55,245 nucleotides of DNA, taken from assembly GCA_028819295.1 (NCBI GenBank), contig JAPPMA010000044.1:1-55245 (forward strand). The letters run 5' to 3'. Source of the stretch: a bacterium (lineage in GTDB: Bacteria; Actinomycetota; Acidimicrobiia; Acidimicrobiales; Bin134). The notes under the pieces are model-generated. The model was not told where the DNA came from. It did no database searches and saw nothing but the letters and a program-made list of their open reading frames with translations. This document shows positions 8,263-17,979 of the stretch, piece by piece. A program made the translations under genes and the position numbers. Within the stretch, counting starts at the first letter, position 1; each line of letters starts with the position of its first letter.

Positions 8263-9702
8263 TTGCCTGATGAGCGGGCGGCGATGCTCATGAGCGCGCC
8301 GATGCCCGAGAAAGGCTTGATTCCCGACGTCTTGGCCGACCGCTACGCCAGCGCGGCGATGGCGGCCATCTGGTCGCCGGAGGGCAAGGTCAAAGCCGAG
8401 CGCCGCCTGTGGGTGTCGGTGCTGAAGGCCCAGCGGGACCTCGGCATCGAGGTGCCCGACGGGGTGGTCGAGGCCTATCGGTCGGTAATCGACGAGGTAG
8501 ATCTGGACTCCATCCGAGAGCGGGAGCGGATCACCCGCCACGACGTGAAGGCCCGCATCGAGGAGTTCTGCGCGTTGGCCGGCCATGAGCACATCCACAA
8601 GGGGATGACGTCGCGCGACCTCACCGAGAACATCGAGCAGCTCCAGATCCGCGACTCTCTGCGATTGGTGTGGAACAAACTGGTGGCGGTGGTGTGCGCC
8701 CTGGGCCGACAGGCCGACGCCCATGCCGAGTTGGTGATGGTGGGCCGCTCCCACAACGTGGCGGCTCAGGCCACCACCCTGGGCAAGCGCTTCGCCAACT
8801 ACGGCGAGGAGGCGTGGGCGGCCATGGATCGGTTTGAAGACCTGCTGAGCCGTTACTGGCTGAGGGGGCTCAAAGGCCCCGTCGGCACCCAGCAAGACCA
8901 GCTTGATCTGTTTCTCGGCGATGAGGGCAAAGTGGCAGACCTGGAGCAAAGCATGGCCGCCAATCTGGGATTCGACGACACGATGGGCAGCGTGGGGCAG
9001 GTGTATCCCCGGTCGCTGGACTATGACGTGGTGTCTGCGCTTGTGCAGGCGTCATCGGCCCCGGCCAATCTGGCCCGCACCATTCGTCTCATGGCCGGCC
9101 ACGGTTTGATCTCCGAGGGATTCCAGGCCGGGCAGGTGGGCTCGTCGGCCATGCCCGGCAAGCGCAATGCCCGCACATCTGAGCGCATCTGCGGGCTCTC
9201 CGCAGTGGTGCAGGGCTACGCCGACATGGTCTCCTCCCTGGTGGGCGACCAGTGGAATGAGGGCGACGTGAGCTGCTCAGTGGTTCGCCGCGTGGCCCTG
9301 CCCGGAGCTTTCCTGGCTCTCGACGGCCAGCTTGAGGCGGTGCTGGTGGTGCTCGATGAGCTTGTGGTGTTCGAAGACGCGATCGCCGCGGAGCTGGCTG
9401 GCAACCTGCCGATGCTCACCGCCACCCGGGTGCTGATGGCCTCGGTGGCCGCCGGGGCGGGCCGGGAAGAGGCCCATCGCATCATCTCTGAGCACGTCCC
9501 CAAGGGAGACGGGTTCTTCTCGGCCATAGCCAATGACGAGAGATTGCCGATATCGGCTGTCGACGTCGATCAGATCAAGAGCCGGCCCTTGGCGCTGACC
9601 GGGGCGGCCGCAAGCCAAGCCCGTAATTTTGCGGCACAGGCTCAAAAGCTGGCCGCCCGAAATCCCAACGCTGCCGCCCACCAACCGGAGTCGATCCTAT
9701 GA
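8263..9702 (+). CDS. purB: Adenylosuccinate lyase
   Basis: Up to 479 aa, aspartase/fumarase superfamily. It cleaves SAICAR to AICAR and adenylosuccinate to AMP. The N-terminal LADRYASAAMAAIWSPEGKV is typical of actinobacterial PurB. TSRDLTENIEQ supplies the substrate-binding region, and the signature loop GSSAMPGKRNARTSERI carries the catalytic serine. The start is uncertain: TTG 8263 with AAGGA close upstream, or ATG 8284 or 8290, which still precede the conserved region. The stop overlaps purC (ATGA at 9699-9702). Confidence 0.95.
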   Translation: MPDERAAMLMSAPMPEKGLIPDVLADRYASAAMAAIWSPEGKVKAERRLWVSVLKAQRDLGIEVPDGVVEAYRSVIDEVDLDSIRERERITRHDVKARIEEFCALAGHEHIHKGMTSRDLTENIEQLQIRDSLRLVWNKLVAVVCALGRQADAHAELVMVGRSHNVAAQATTLGKRFANYGEEAWAAMDRFEDLLSRYWLRGLKGPVGTQQDQLDLFLGDEGKVADLEQSMAANLGFDDTMGSVGQVYPRSLDYDVVSALVQASSAPANLARTIRLMAGHGLISEGFQAGQVGSSAMPGKRNARTSERICGLSAVVQGYADMVSSLVGDQWNEGDVSCSVVRRVALPGAFLALDGQLEAVLVVLDELVVFEDAIAAELAGNLPMLTATRVLMASVAAGAGREEAHRIISEHVPKGDGFFSAIANDERLPISAVDVDQIKSRPLALTGAAASQARNFAAQAQKLAARNPNAAAHQPESIL

Positions 9703-10589
9703 GCACCAAGAACATCGATCTGCCCCCCGTTCACTCCGGCAAGGTGCGCGACATCTTCGACGCCGGCGACGGTCGGCTCTTGATGATCGCGTCCGACCGC
9801 ATCTCGGCGTTCGACGTGGTGATGGACGAGCCTGTCCCCGAGAAGGGGCGGGTGCTGACCGCCATGTCGGCCTATTGGTTCGAGGCCCTGGCCGACGTGC
9901 TGCCCAGCCACCTCATCTCCACCGATGTGGCCGACTTCCCCCCCGAGGCCCAGGTGGACGGGGTGGCCGGGCGGACCATGCTGTGCCAACGGGCCGAGAT
10001 GCTGCCCATCGAGTGCATCGTGAGGGGGTACCTGAGCGGCTCGGCCTGGAAGGAGTACAAGAGCCAGGGCACCATGCACGGTCAGCGGTTGCCCGCCGGG
10101 CTCCGGGAGTCCGACAGGTTGCCCGAGCCGGTGTTCACCCCCTCCACCAAGGCTGAGTCGGGCCACGACGAGAACATCTCCTACGACCAGGCGGTGGAGT
10201 TGGTGGGCGCCGATCTGGCCGAGCAGGCCCGGTCGGCGGCGCTGGAGCTGTATCGCCGGGCATCCGGGGCGGCCGCTGAGAAGGGCATCATCATCGCCGA
10301 CACCAAGTTCGAGATGGGCCTGGTGGACGGTGTCCTAGTGGTGGCCGACGAGGTGCTCACCCCCGATTCCTCCCGCTTCTGGCCGGTGGACGGGTGGGTG
10401 CCGGGAGCCACTCCGCCGTCGTACGACAAACAGCCGGTACGCGATTACCTCAACACGCTGGACTGGGACAAGCAGTACCCTCCGCCGCCGCTGCCCGACG
10501 AGGTGGTGCAGGCCAGCGCATCCCGCTACGCGAGCGCGTATGAGATCATCACCGGCCGCAGCTTCGCTGGATGGCCCGGCGGCTCATGA
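9699..10589 (+). CDS. purC: SAICAR synthetase
   Basis: 296 aa. ATP-dependent condensation of CAIR with aspartate. HSGKVRDIFD near the N-terminus, SDRISAFDVVMDEPVP and IIIADTKFEMG are classic PurC motifs. The length of about 300 aa is that of the longer, yeast-like or actinobacterial form rather than the short Bacillus type. It overlaps purB upstream and purS downstream by four bases each (ATGA), a tight translational unit. Confidence 0.95.
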   Translation: MSTKNIDLPPVHSGKVRDIFDAGDGRLLMIASDRISAFDVVMDEPVPEKGRVLTAMSAYWFEALADVLPSHLISTDVADFPPEAQVDGVAGRTMLCQRAEMLPIECIVRGYLSGSAWKEYKSQGTMHGQRLPAGLRESDRLPEPVFTPSTKAESGHDENISYDQAVELVGADLAEQARSAALELYRRASGAAAEKGIIIADTKFEMGLVDGVLVVADEVLTPDSSRFWPVDGWVPGATPPSYDKQPVRDYLNTLDWDKQYPPPPLPDEVVQASASRYASAYEIITGRSFAGWPGGS

Positions 10590-10846
10590 GCACAGCGTTC
10601 GATGTGGCAGTTGAGGTGAGCCTCCGGGATGGGATAGCCGATCCGGAGGGCCTGACCATCGAGCGAGCCCTGCCCGCGCTGGGGTTCAGCGGCGTGAGCG
10701 GCGTTCGAGTGGGCAAGAGCCTGCGCTTTGTGGTGGAAGCCTCAGATGAGGCCGAAGCCCGTCAACAAGTGGAGGCCATGTGCGAGCGCTTTTTGGCCAA
10801 TCCGGTTATTGAAGACGTGGACATTTCTCTGAGCCTGGTGTCATGA
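10586..10846 (+). CDS. purS: FGAM synthase subunit PurS
   Basis: 86 aa. Small dimeric protein that bridges PurL and PurQ and helps channel ammonia in the three-part FGAM synthase. The chain VAVEVSLRDGIADPEG at the N-terminus and the ALGFSGVSGVRVGK motif are characteristic. The start at 10586 overlaps the purC stop (ATGA); the in-frame ATG at 10571 would lie inside purC and is less likely. It is followed by purQ after 34 bases. Confidence 0.93.
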   Translation: MSTAFDVAVEVSLRDGIADPEGLTIERALPALGFSGVSGVRVGKSLRFVVEASDEAEARQQVEAMCERFLANPVIEDVDISLSLVS

Positions 10847-10880
10847 CAATTCCGGTTGTTCGCTCCGCGGGGGAGCGCCG

Positions 10881-11543
10881 ATGACCGTCAAGGTCGGCGT
10901 GGTCGTGTTTCCCGGCACCAATTGCGAACACGATGTGGTGGAGGCGGTTGACTCCGTTGGCGGCTGCGGCCGACTGCTCTGGCACAAAGACGCTGGGCTG
11001 GCAGACGTCGACGCGGTGATACTGCCCGGCGGTTTCGCCCACGGCGACTATCTCCGAACCGGGGCAATGGCCCGCTTCTCCCCGATCATGGACGCGGTTA
11101 TCCGCTTTGCCCGTGGCGGTGGACCGGTGGTGGGCATTTGCAACGGATTTCAGATACTCACCGAAGCGCGGCTCTTGCCCGGCGCTCTCTATAAGAACCG
11201 GGATCTGAAATTCTTGTGCCAGCCAACCCGGCTTCGCGTGGCATCCACCGGTTCCGTGTTGACCCGCGGCTTGAATGTCGGCGATGAGCTGGACATCCCC
11301 ATAAACCATTTTGAGGGCAACTACATCTGCTCTGATCGCACGCTGGCTGAGCTGAGAGAAACCAGCTCAATCATGTTCACCTATCGGAACAACCCCAATG
11401 GGGCAACGTCGGATATCGCAGGAATCAGCAACAAAACCGGCAACGTGGTGGGGTTAATGCCCCACCCCGAGCGAGCCGCTCATCCGTTGCTGGGCAGCAC
11501 CGACGGTGCCCTATTGTTGAAGGGTCTGATCGGTGGCGGGTAG
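10881..11543 (+). CDS. purQ: FGAM synthase glutaminase subunit PurQ
   Basis: 220 aa class I glutamine amidotransferase that delivers ammonia to PurL. The catalytic triad is visible: C87 in VVGICNGFQ, and H195 and E197 in MPHPERA. The oxyanion region LPGGFAHGDYLRTG is intact. GGGGAGCG lies just upstream of the ATG. An opposite-strand gene separates it from purL, so the second half of the pur block probably has its own promoter. Confidence 0.95.
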   Translation: MTVKVGVVVFPGTNCEHDVVEAVDSVGGCGRLLWHKDAGLADVDAVILPGGFAHGDYLRTGAMARFSPIMDAVIRFARGGGPVVGICNGFQILTEARLLPGALYKNRDLKFLCQPTRLRVASTGSVLTRGLNVGDELDIPINHFEGNYICSDRTLAELRETSSIMFTYRNNPNGATSDIAGISNKTGNVVGLMPHPERAAHPLLGSTDGALLLKGLIGGG

Positions 11544-11548
11544 TTGTC

Positions 11549-11938
11549 TCAGGCTCCTCGGCCTACCCCGGATGCTTTCAGCACGCTGGCTGGCACCCCC
11601 ACCTCGCGCCATGCGGCATAAGAGATGCCCTTGCGCTGGCTGTAGTCGGCGGCAATCGAGATGAAGTCGCCTTCGACCTCGCTGATGTCCATTGTTTCTT
11701 CCTCTTTGGCCAGTTCGGTTTCCAAGTCCATGAGTTCTTGGATCAGATGAACTCGCTTCAGCGGCTTGGCCTGGGCGATCTCGCCAGGAAGCTCAGCCAC
11801 GCGGGCCTGCATTTTCTCGGCCGAGCGCTGCCGTCCCCTCTTGGGCTTGGTCTGGTCGAGCGCGTTGAGATACCGGCTGACTGTGCGGCCTTGAGCTTGT
11901 CCAGCGGTCCGCGCTGCTTTGGCTTCTTCGGATACCAT
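11549..11938 (-). CDS. Conserved actinobacterial small protein of unknown function
   Basis: 129 aa, highly charged, with a predicted long helical middle (EIAQAKPLKRVHLIQELMDL). Two blocks look family-like: KPKRGRQRSAEKM near residue 32 and a C-terminal RKGISYAAWREVGVPASVLK. I recall similar unannotated actinobacterial proteins ending in this AAWREVGVPA block, but I cannot name a characterised member. The C-terminus could be a small DNA-binding or protein-binding tail (inference). It sits antisense between purQ (5 bases from its stop) and purL. Confidence 0.7.
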   Translation of the reverse strand: MVSEEAKAARTAGQAQGRTVSRYLNALDQTKPKRGRQRSAEKMQARVAELPGEIAQAKPLKRVHLIQELMDLETELAKEEETMDISEVEGDFISIAADYSQRKGISYAAWREVGVPASVLKASGVGRGA

Positions 11939-12068
11939 TTTGTCTCCTTGATCAGGTTGAAGCTGAGAATCAACTATGAAACTAGATTTGCCACTCTATT
12001 TCAAGTTTTGACGCCAATCGAGTTTTCCCGTTGTGCATTTTTGCTTTTGAGATACAGGGTGAAATGAA
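11939..12068. promoter_or_regulatory. AT-rich divergent intergenic region before purL
   Basis: 130 bp between the starts of the antisense small gene and purL. It is clearly richer in A and T than its surroundings (runs such as TTTTTGCTTTTGA). It must hold the promoter of the leftward gene and probably one for purLFM; TTGACG at 12008-12013 is a possible -35 but no convincing -10 follows. No riboswitch-like fold was recognised by eye. Confidence 0.4.
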
Positions 12069-14267
12069 ATGAGCGATCCGCTTCACCGGTCTTTGGGTTT
12101 GACCGACCAAGAGGCCAGCGCCATCGAGAAGATATTGAACCGACCCCCGAATCATCTTGAATTGGCCATGTATGCGGTGATGTGGTCGGAGCATTGCTCG
12201 TATAAGTCTTCTCGCCTGCACCTCAAGAGGCTGCCAACCGAGGCACCGTGGGTGTTGGTCGGTCCCGGCGAGAATGCCGGAGTGGTGGATGTGGGCGATG
12301 GGATCGCGGCTGCGATCCGAATTGAGAGCCACAACCACCCCTCGGCCATCGAGCCATATCAGGGAGCAGCCACGGGAGTGGGCGGCATATTGCGGGACAT
12401 CTTCACCATGGGCGCCCGTCCGATTGCGGTAATGGACTCGCTGCGGTTCGGAAGTGTCGACGATGCCCGCAGCCGTTGGATCGCCGAGGGAGTCGTGTCG
12501 GGGATCTCTGGTTACGGCAACGCGGTGGGGGTGCCAACAGTGGGCGGCGAGACAGTATTCGATGAGGCTTATACCGGCAATCCGCTGGTGAATGTGATGT
12601 GCCTGGGATTGATGCCGACAGACCGGCTGGTTTTGGGCCAGGCCAGCGGCGAGGGCAACCTGGCGGTGCTGCTGGGCTCGTCCACCGGGCGCGACGGCAT
12701 CGGCGGCGTGAGCGTTTTGGCCTCGGCCTCTTTCGGCGACGAGGTGGAGGAGGCCGAGAAGCGTCCCAGCGTGCAGGTGGGCGACCCCTTCGAGGAGAAG
12801 CGCCTGATCGAGGCCTGCCTGGCGCTGCTGGACGCCGGGTTGGTGGTGGGCATCCAAGACCTCGGCGGCGCCGGGCTCACCTGCGCCACCAGCGAGACCG
12901 CCTCTCGGGGCGGGGTGGGCATGGATGTGGATGTTGCCGCCGTCCCCCGCCGGGAGCCGGGCATGGAACCATTCGAGGTGCTCACCAGCGAGTCGCAGGA
13001 GCGGATGCTGGCCATCGTGGCCCCTGAGGGGCTCGACGACGTGCTGGACATCTGCGACCGCTGGGATGTGCAGGCCTCAGTGGTGGGCCGGGTGACCGGA
13101 GGCGGTCGGCTGCGGGTGCGGGACGGCATCGACGGACCGGTGCTGGGGGAGGTGCCCGCCGCTTCTCTGCACGAGGACGCGCCGTTGTACGACCGGCCTC
13201 GGCATCCGCCGGTTGACTGGGAAGCGGCCAGAGCCGACACCGCCGATCAACTGCCGCCGCCCGCCGATGTGGGCGCCGATCTCCTGGGGCTGCTGGCCAA
13301 CCCATCATGGGTTTACCGCCAGTACGACCACATGCTCTTCTGCAATACCGTGATCGGCCCCGGCGGCGACGCCGCCGTGCTGCGGCTGAAGGATCCCGCC
13401 ACCGGCGCCGACACCGGCCGGGGCTTGGCCCTCACTGCCGACGGCAACCAGCGGTGGTGCTCGGTGGACCCCAGGGCCGGCACGGCCATGACCGTGGCCG
13501 AGTCGGTGCTCAACCTGGCCTGCGCGGGCGCGCGTCCATTGGCGCTGGTCAACTGCTTGAACTTCGGCAATCCCGAGCATCCCGAGGTGATGTGGCAGTT
13601 GTCCGAGGCGGTGGATGGGATGGCCGAGGCCTGCGATGCCTTTGCCATCCCGGTGGTGGGCGGAAACGTGAGCCTTTACAACGAGACCCAGGGCCACAAC
13701 ATCGATCCCACCCCGGTGATCGGGCTGTTGGGAATGATCGACAGCCTGACCAGCGTCCCTCCCGGTTTGGCGTGGAGCGACGGCGACCGGGTTGTCGTGC
13801 TGGGCTCGGGTGGCGCGGAGCTGTCGGGCTCGCTTTGGGCCGCAGCCAGTGCCGGGCACAAGCGGGGCCGCCTGCCCGAGTTGGACTACGAGCAGCACCG
13901 GCGGGTGGCTGAGCTGGTGCGCAAGCTGGTGGCGGGCGAGGTTCTCTCGGCCGTCCACGATGTGTCGAGCGGGGGGGTGGGATTGGCCTTGGCCGAGATG
14001 GCCGCGGTGTCGGGGGTGGGCTTTGCCGGCGCCCGCATCCACGGCCACGCTGAGCTGTTCGGCGAGGCCCCGTCGCGGGTGGTGGCCGCGGTGGAGGCCG
14101 AGCTGCTGGGCGCGGTGGAGGCCGCCGCCGCCGCCGCCGGCGTCGCGGTGGCTCGCATCGGACTGGCCGCCGGCGAACGCTTTTCCATCAAGGGACTGCT
14201 CGACTTGGATATGTCGGCGATAACTGACCGATGGTGCTCGGCCATGTCAGACTTGAGCAGTGGCTGA
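12069..14267 (+). CDS. purL: FGAM synthase large subunit PurL (small-type)
   Basis: 732 aa, the length of the small PurL that needs PurS and PurQ. ATP-dependent amidation of FGAR. The N-terminal [12 protein letters not shown], the [24 protein letters not shown]/substrate motif split across residues about 85-105, and FTMGARPIA are all present. The second AIR-synthase-like half includes [11 protein letters not shown]. The ATG at 12069 follows a GGGTGAAATGAA leader. The C-terminus overlaps the proposed purF start by eight bases. Confidence 0.96.
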   Translation: MSDPLHRSLGLTDQEASAIEKILNRPPNHLELAMYAVMWSEHCSYKSSRLHLKRLPTEAPWVLVGPGENAGVVDVGDGIAAAIRIESHNHPSAIEPYQGAATGVGGILRDIFTMGARPIAVMDSLRFGSVDDARSRWIAEGVVSGISGYGNAVGVPTVGGETVFDEAYTGNPLVNVMCLGLMPTDRLVLGQASGEGNLAVLLGSSTGRDGIGGVSVLASASFGDEVEEAEKRPSVQVGDPFEEKRLIEACLALLDAGLVVGIQDLGGAGLTCATSETASRGGVGMDVDVAAVPRREPGMEPFEVLTSESQERMLAIVAPEGLDDVLDICDRWDVQASVVGRVTGGGRLRVRDGIDGPVLGEVPAASLHEDAPLYDRPRHPPVDWEAARADTADQLPPPADVGADLLGLLANPSWVYRQYDHMLFCNTVIGPGGDAAVLRLKDPATGADTGRGLALTADGNQRWCSVDPRAGTAMTVAESVLNLACAGARPLALVNCLNFGNPEHPEVMWQLSEAVDGMAEACDAFAIPVVGGNVSLYNETQGHNIDPTPVIGLLGMIDSLTSVPPGLAWSDGDRVVVLGSGGAELSGSLWAAASAGHKRGRLPELDYEQHRRVAELVRKLVAGEVLSAVHDVSSGGVGLALAEMAAVSGVGFAGARIHGHAELFGEAPSRVVAAVEAELLGAVEAAAAAAGVAVARIGLAAGERFSIKGLLDLDMSAITDRWCSAMSDLSSG

Positions 14268-15762
14268 CCCCATGGACGACTCTCCCAGGGAGGCCTGCGG
14301 GGTTGTTGGCATCTATGCCCCTCACGAACCCGTCGCCCATCTGAGCTATCTCGCCCTCTACGCCTTGCAGCACCGGGGCCAGGAGTCGGCCGGCATCGCG
14401 GTTAGCGACGGCGAGAACATCACCGTGGTCAAGGACATGGGCCTGGTGGCCACGGTGTTCGACGATCGCACCCTGGCCACCCTTGATGGCCGTCTGGGCA
14501 TCGGCCACACCCGCTATTCCACCGCGGGATCCAGCTCATGGCGCAACGCCCAGCCCGTGTACCGCAGTACCGCCGATCACCAGTTTGTGCTGGGCCACAA
14601 CGGCAACCTCACCAACACCGCGAAATTGGCCGAGGAGACCTCGATCTTGCCCGGCATGGTGGGCTCCGACAGCGATTTGATTGCCGAGCTGCTGGCCATC
14701 GAGATCTCCGCAATGACTCCGTCGAGCCGATCCGAGGGCAAGGTTCTCGAGCAGGCGTTGGAGAGGGTGCTGCCCCGGTTGGAGGGGGCCTTCTCGCTGG
14801 TGCTGGCCGACGAGAAGCGGGTGATCGGCGTGCGCGACCCCAACGGATTCCGCCCTCTGTGCTTGGGCCGGTTGGATCGGGGATGGGTGCTGGCGTCGGA
14901 GACCCCGGCCCTCGACATCGTGGGCGCCCACTTCCTGCGAGAGCTCGCCCCGGGGGAGATGGTGGTGATCAACGGGGAAGGCGTGCAGTCGGTGAACCCA
15001 TTCCCCGAGGAGCGGGTGGACCCCCGCCTCTGCCTATTCGAATTCGTGTACTTCTCCCGACCCGACTCGGTGATCTATGGCCAAAGCGTGCATCACGCCC
15101 GGGTGCGCATGGGCGAGCTGCTGGCCGAGCAGTCCCCGGTGGCAGCCGACTTGGTGATGGGCGTGCCCGAATCGGGACTGCCCGCTGCCGAGGGATTCTC
15201 CCGGGCCAGCGGCATCCCCTATGGCCAGGGCCTGGTGAAGAATCGCTACATCGGGCGGACATTCATCGCTCCAAGCCAGCAGATGCGGTCGATGGGGGTT
15301 CGCATGAAGCTCAACCCCCTGCGCGACAGCATCGAGGGCAATCGCTTGGTGGTGGTGGACGACTCCATCGTGAGGGGGACCACCACTCGGGCTTTGGTCA
15401 CCATGCTGCGGGAGGCGGGGGCCGCCGAGGTCCACCTTCGCATCAGCTCGCCGCCCTACCGGTGGCCGTGCTATTTCGGCATGGACACCGGCGACCGCAC
15501 AGAGCTGCTGGCCGCCCACCTCAGCGGGGCCGAGATGTGCGACTACGTGGGGGCCGACACGCTGGCATTCATCGACATCGATGGGCTCACCGAGGCCACC
15601 GGCGCGGCGGGGGCCGGGTTCTGCAACGCTTGCCTCACCGGGGACTATCCGGTGGCGGTGCCGGTGGCGCCGCCTGGTTCGATCGCCTACGGGCGCGGCG
15701 CGGCTCAGTTTGCCGATGAAGGCGAGCCGGCTCTGTCGCTCTGGGCCACCGGCAATGGTTGA
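14260..15762 (+). CDS. purF: Amidophosphoribosyltransferase
   Basis: 500 aa from GTG 14260, or 496 aa from ATG 14272. First step of purine synthesis: PRPP plus glutamine gives phosphoribosylamine. A short propeptide precedes the N-terminal nucleophile cysteine in [12 protein letters not shown], so maturation by cleavage before that Cys is expected. The PRPP loop [13 protein letters not shown] is intact. Four cysteines (DPRLC, RWPCYFG and FCNAC) match the 4Fe-4S ligands of Bacillus-type PurF, suggesting an oxygen-sensitive cluster enzyme. It overlaps the end of purL. Confidence 0.95.
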   Translation: MADPMDDSPREACGVVGIYAPHEPVAHLSYLALYALQHRGQESAGIAVSDGENITVVKDMGLVATVFDDRTLATLDGRLGIGHTRYSTAGSSSWRNAQPVYRSTADHQFVLGHNGNLTNTAKLAEETSILPGMVGSDSDLIAELLAIEISAMTPSSRSEGKVLEQALERVLPRLEGAFSLVLADEKRVIGVRDPNGFRPLCLGRLDRGWVLASETPALDIVGAHFLRELAPGEMVVINGEGVQSVNPFPEERVDPRLCLFEFVYFSRPDSVIYGQSVHHARVRMGELLAEQSPVAADLVMGVPESGLPAAEGFSRASGIPYGQGLVKNRYIGRTFIAPSQQMRSMGVRMKLNPLRDSIEGNRLVVVDDSIVRGTTTRALVTMLREAGAAEVHLRISSPPYRWPCYFGMDTGDRTELLAAHLSGAEMCDYVGADTLAFIDIDGLTEATGAAGAGFCNACLTGDYPVAVPVAPPGSIAYGRGAAQFADEGEPALSLWATGNG

Positions 15763-15791
15763 GGCTGTGACCGGGTTGGGGGCTGTCGGCA

Positions 15792-16844
15792 ATGGTTGAA
15801 ACCTATGAATCCTCAGGGGTGGACATCGCTGCCGGCGAGGAAGCAGTAAAGCGCATCAAGGAGCATGTGGGCTCGACGTTCCGGCCGGAGGCAATTGGCG
15901 AAATCGGCGGGTTTGGGGGGCTGTTCGACTTCAGCCGCCACGCTCACAAGAAACCGGTGCTGGTGTCGACCACCGATGGAGTGGGGACGAAAGCCCATGT
16001 GGCCTCGGCGGCCGGTCGGTTCAACACCATCGGCATCGACTTGGTGGCCATGTGCGTGGACGACCTCGTGTGCCAGGGGGCCGAGCCGCTGTTCTTCTTG
16101 GACTACGTCTCGGTGCAGAAACTCGATCCCGAGCGGATCGAGCAACTGGTGGTGGGAGTGGTTGAAGGGTGCCGGCAAGCGAGGTGCGCCCTGATCGGCG
16201 GGGAGATGGCCGAGCACCCTGTCGGCGAGCCTGGTGACGAATTCGAACTCGTGGGGTTTGCCGTGGGGGTTGTGGAGCGGTCGCGGTTGATCACCGGAGC
16301 TGAGGTCCGCCCCGGAGACACGCTTATCGGGCTTCCGTCTCCCGGACTCCGATGCAACGGCTACTCCCTGGCCCGCCGGCTCTACTTCGAGGTGGCCAAT
16401 CGGGGCCTGGATGATCCCGCCTGGGAGGGGAGTTCTCACTCGGTGGCCGATGAGCTGTTGTTGCCATCAGTGATCTACGCCCCCGCGGTGCGAGACATGC
16501 TGGCCAAGGTGGACGCCAAGGCCATCGCCCATGTGACCGGAGGGGGAATTGCGGGAAATCTGGAGCGGGTTCTGCCCCACAAGGTGGACGCCGTGGTCGA
16601 TCGGAGCCGATGGGAACAACCCCCGGTATTCGCCGAATTGCAGCGCATTGGCGATGTGGCCGACGAGGAGATGGCCAAGGTGTTCAATCTCGGCCTGGGC
16701 ATGATCGTGGCGGTGCGAGACAAAGACGCCACCAAGGCCATTGACCTCTTGCGAACGGCCGGCCATCGGGCCACCGCGGTGGGAGAAGTGGAAAAGGGCG
16801 ACGGCCAGGTTCGGCTGGTGGGAGAGCCGGACCGGGCTGGCTGA
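15792..16844 (+). CDS. purM: AIR synthetase (phosphoribosylformylglycinamidine cyclo-ligase)
   Basis: 350 aa. ATP-dependent ring closure of FGAM to AIR. The N-terminal YESSGVDIAAGEEAV, the TTDGVGTKAHVA motif and GIDLVAMCVDDLVCQGAEPLFF split across residues about 77-100 are diagnostic, as is the C-terminal HVTGGGIAGNLERVLP. It lies 29 bases after purF and ends the purine block; the following gene is unrelated. Confidence 0.96.
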   Translation: MVETYESSGVDIAAGEEAVKRIKEHVGSTFRPEAIGEIGGFGGLFDFSRHAHKKPVLVSTTDGVGTKAHVASAAGRFNTIGIDLVAMCVDDLVCQGAEPLFFLDYVSVQKLDPERIEQLVVGVVEGCRQARCALIGGEMAEHPVGEPGDEFELVGFAVGVVERSRLITGAEVRPGDTLIGLPSPGLRCNGYSLARRLYFEVANRGLDDPAWEGSSHSVADELLLPSVIYAPAVRDMLAKVDAKAIAHVTGGGIAGNLERVLPHKVDAVVDRSRWEQPPVFAELQRIGDVADEEMAKVFNLGLGMIVAVRDKDATKAIDLLRTAGHRATAVGEVEKGDGQVRLVGEPDRAG

Positions 16845-16924
16845 ACCTGAGCGGGCGCCGGAGCGGGTATCGCGCAAATCGGCTGATTCCCCGGAATCAA
16901 CCCCAAGGCGTATTGTCAACCCCA

Positions 16925-17929
16925 ATGGCCCTGAGCCCCGCAGACGAGTATCTCCACGCTGCGCCGCCGGGCCGCGGTGCCCTGTGGAGCGACAACTTCT
17001 GGTTCTCGGTGTGCGATCGGGAAGCCGATGTGTACGGCATCAACCACATCCACGCCAGCCTCTCCCACGGGTACCTGCGGGCCAGCGCGTTCTACGTGAT
17101 CGACGGGGTGCCGGTGCAATGGGCCTCCCGTCAGCCGCTTGGCGCTGAATTGGGGTTCTCGGCGCTGGGCGACGGGCGGCTGTCGTTCTCGGTGGAGGAG
17201 CCGTTCGCCCGCTATCGCTGGCAGCTCGATGCCCCCCGCTTCGGCTTTGATCTGGTGTTCGAGGATCGCTTCGGCGTGTTCGACTACAACGACTGCCTGG
17301 GCGGGAATCCGCTGGGGGCCTATGAGGGCTATGGCGGTCACTATGAGCAGGCCCTGGTGTGCCGGGGTGAGTTGGAGACCCGGGGAGGACCTCGGGCGGG
17401 GGAGCGGCGGGCGGTGGAGTGCTGGTCGCATCGGGACCACTCTTGGACCCATCGGTTCGAGCGGCCCGGTCCCTGGGATGTGCGGCATCGTCGCACCCAG
17501 GCCGAGTCGTGGGGCCACTTCTGGCCGTCGGTGCAGCTACCCGACCGGCACTTGAACTCTTTCGGGTGGATGAGCCCGACCCAACCGCTGCCTTCGGACA
17601 CGCCGACGGCGGGGGGCTGGATCGGCGACGCCGACGGCACCCGCCCGCTGAGGTCGGCTGCCTGCGCACCCCGCTTGGAGGAAGACCAGCGCACCGCCAT
17701 GGCCTTCGACATGACCTTTGAGACCACCGACGGCGAGGTGCTCACTGTGCGCACCGGCCGCAAGCACGCTCACACCCGCAACGGGCTCATGCGCGACGAG
17801 AACGACGCCGAGGTGCGGCTCGACTGCCACGAGCCATTCTTCGACTTCGAAGTGCTGGAGACCGGCGAGCGGGGCTACGGGGTGGTCGAGTACTCGATCC
17901 ACCCGCCCTGGCCCCGGTATCGGTATTAG
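16925..17929 (+). CDS. DUF7064/DUF7065-like protein, possible lipocalin-like fold
   Basis: 334 aa. Rich in W, F, Y and short beta-strand-like stretches; motifs include CWSHRDHSWTHR near the middle and RDENDAEVRLDCHEPFFDF at the end. The pattern (beta-rich, a central W-x-H-R-D-H-S-W box) is what I associate with actinobacterial DUF7064/7065 proteins, distant relatives of CrtC/AttH-type lipocalin-like hydratases. That link is from memory and is tentative. The substrate is unknown. An upstream in-frame TTG (16913) is possible; the ATG at 16925 is preferred. It is followed 50 bases later by an LLM oxidoreductase. Confidence 0.6.
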   Translation: MALSPADEYLHAAPPGRGALWSDNFWFSVCDREADVYGINHIHASLSHGYLRASAFYVIDGVPVQWASRQPLGAELGFSALGDGRLSFSVEEPFARYRWQLDAPRFGFDLVFEDRFGVFDYNDCLGGNPLGAYEGYGGHYEQALVCRGELETRGGPRAGERRAVECWSHRDHSWTHRFERPGPWDVRHRRTQAESWGHFWPSVQLPDRHLNSFGWMSPTQPLPSDTPTAGGWIGDADGTRPLRSAACAPRLEEDQRTAMAFDMTFETTDGEVLTVRTGRKHAHTRNGLMRDENDAEVRLDCHEPFFDFEVLETGERGYGVVEYSIHPPWPRYRY

Positions 17930-17979
17930 CAGGTTCGTGGGCGGATGGCTGTGGGCTTCATCAGCAGAGAGGTGGCCCG

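Noticed and set aside
14538-15719. 393-codon alternative rightward frame within purF
   Set aside because: Out-of-frame shadow, Arg/Gly-rich, no motif; purF is complete.
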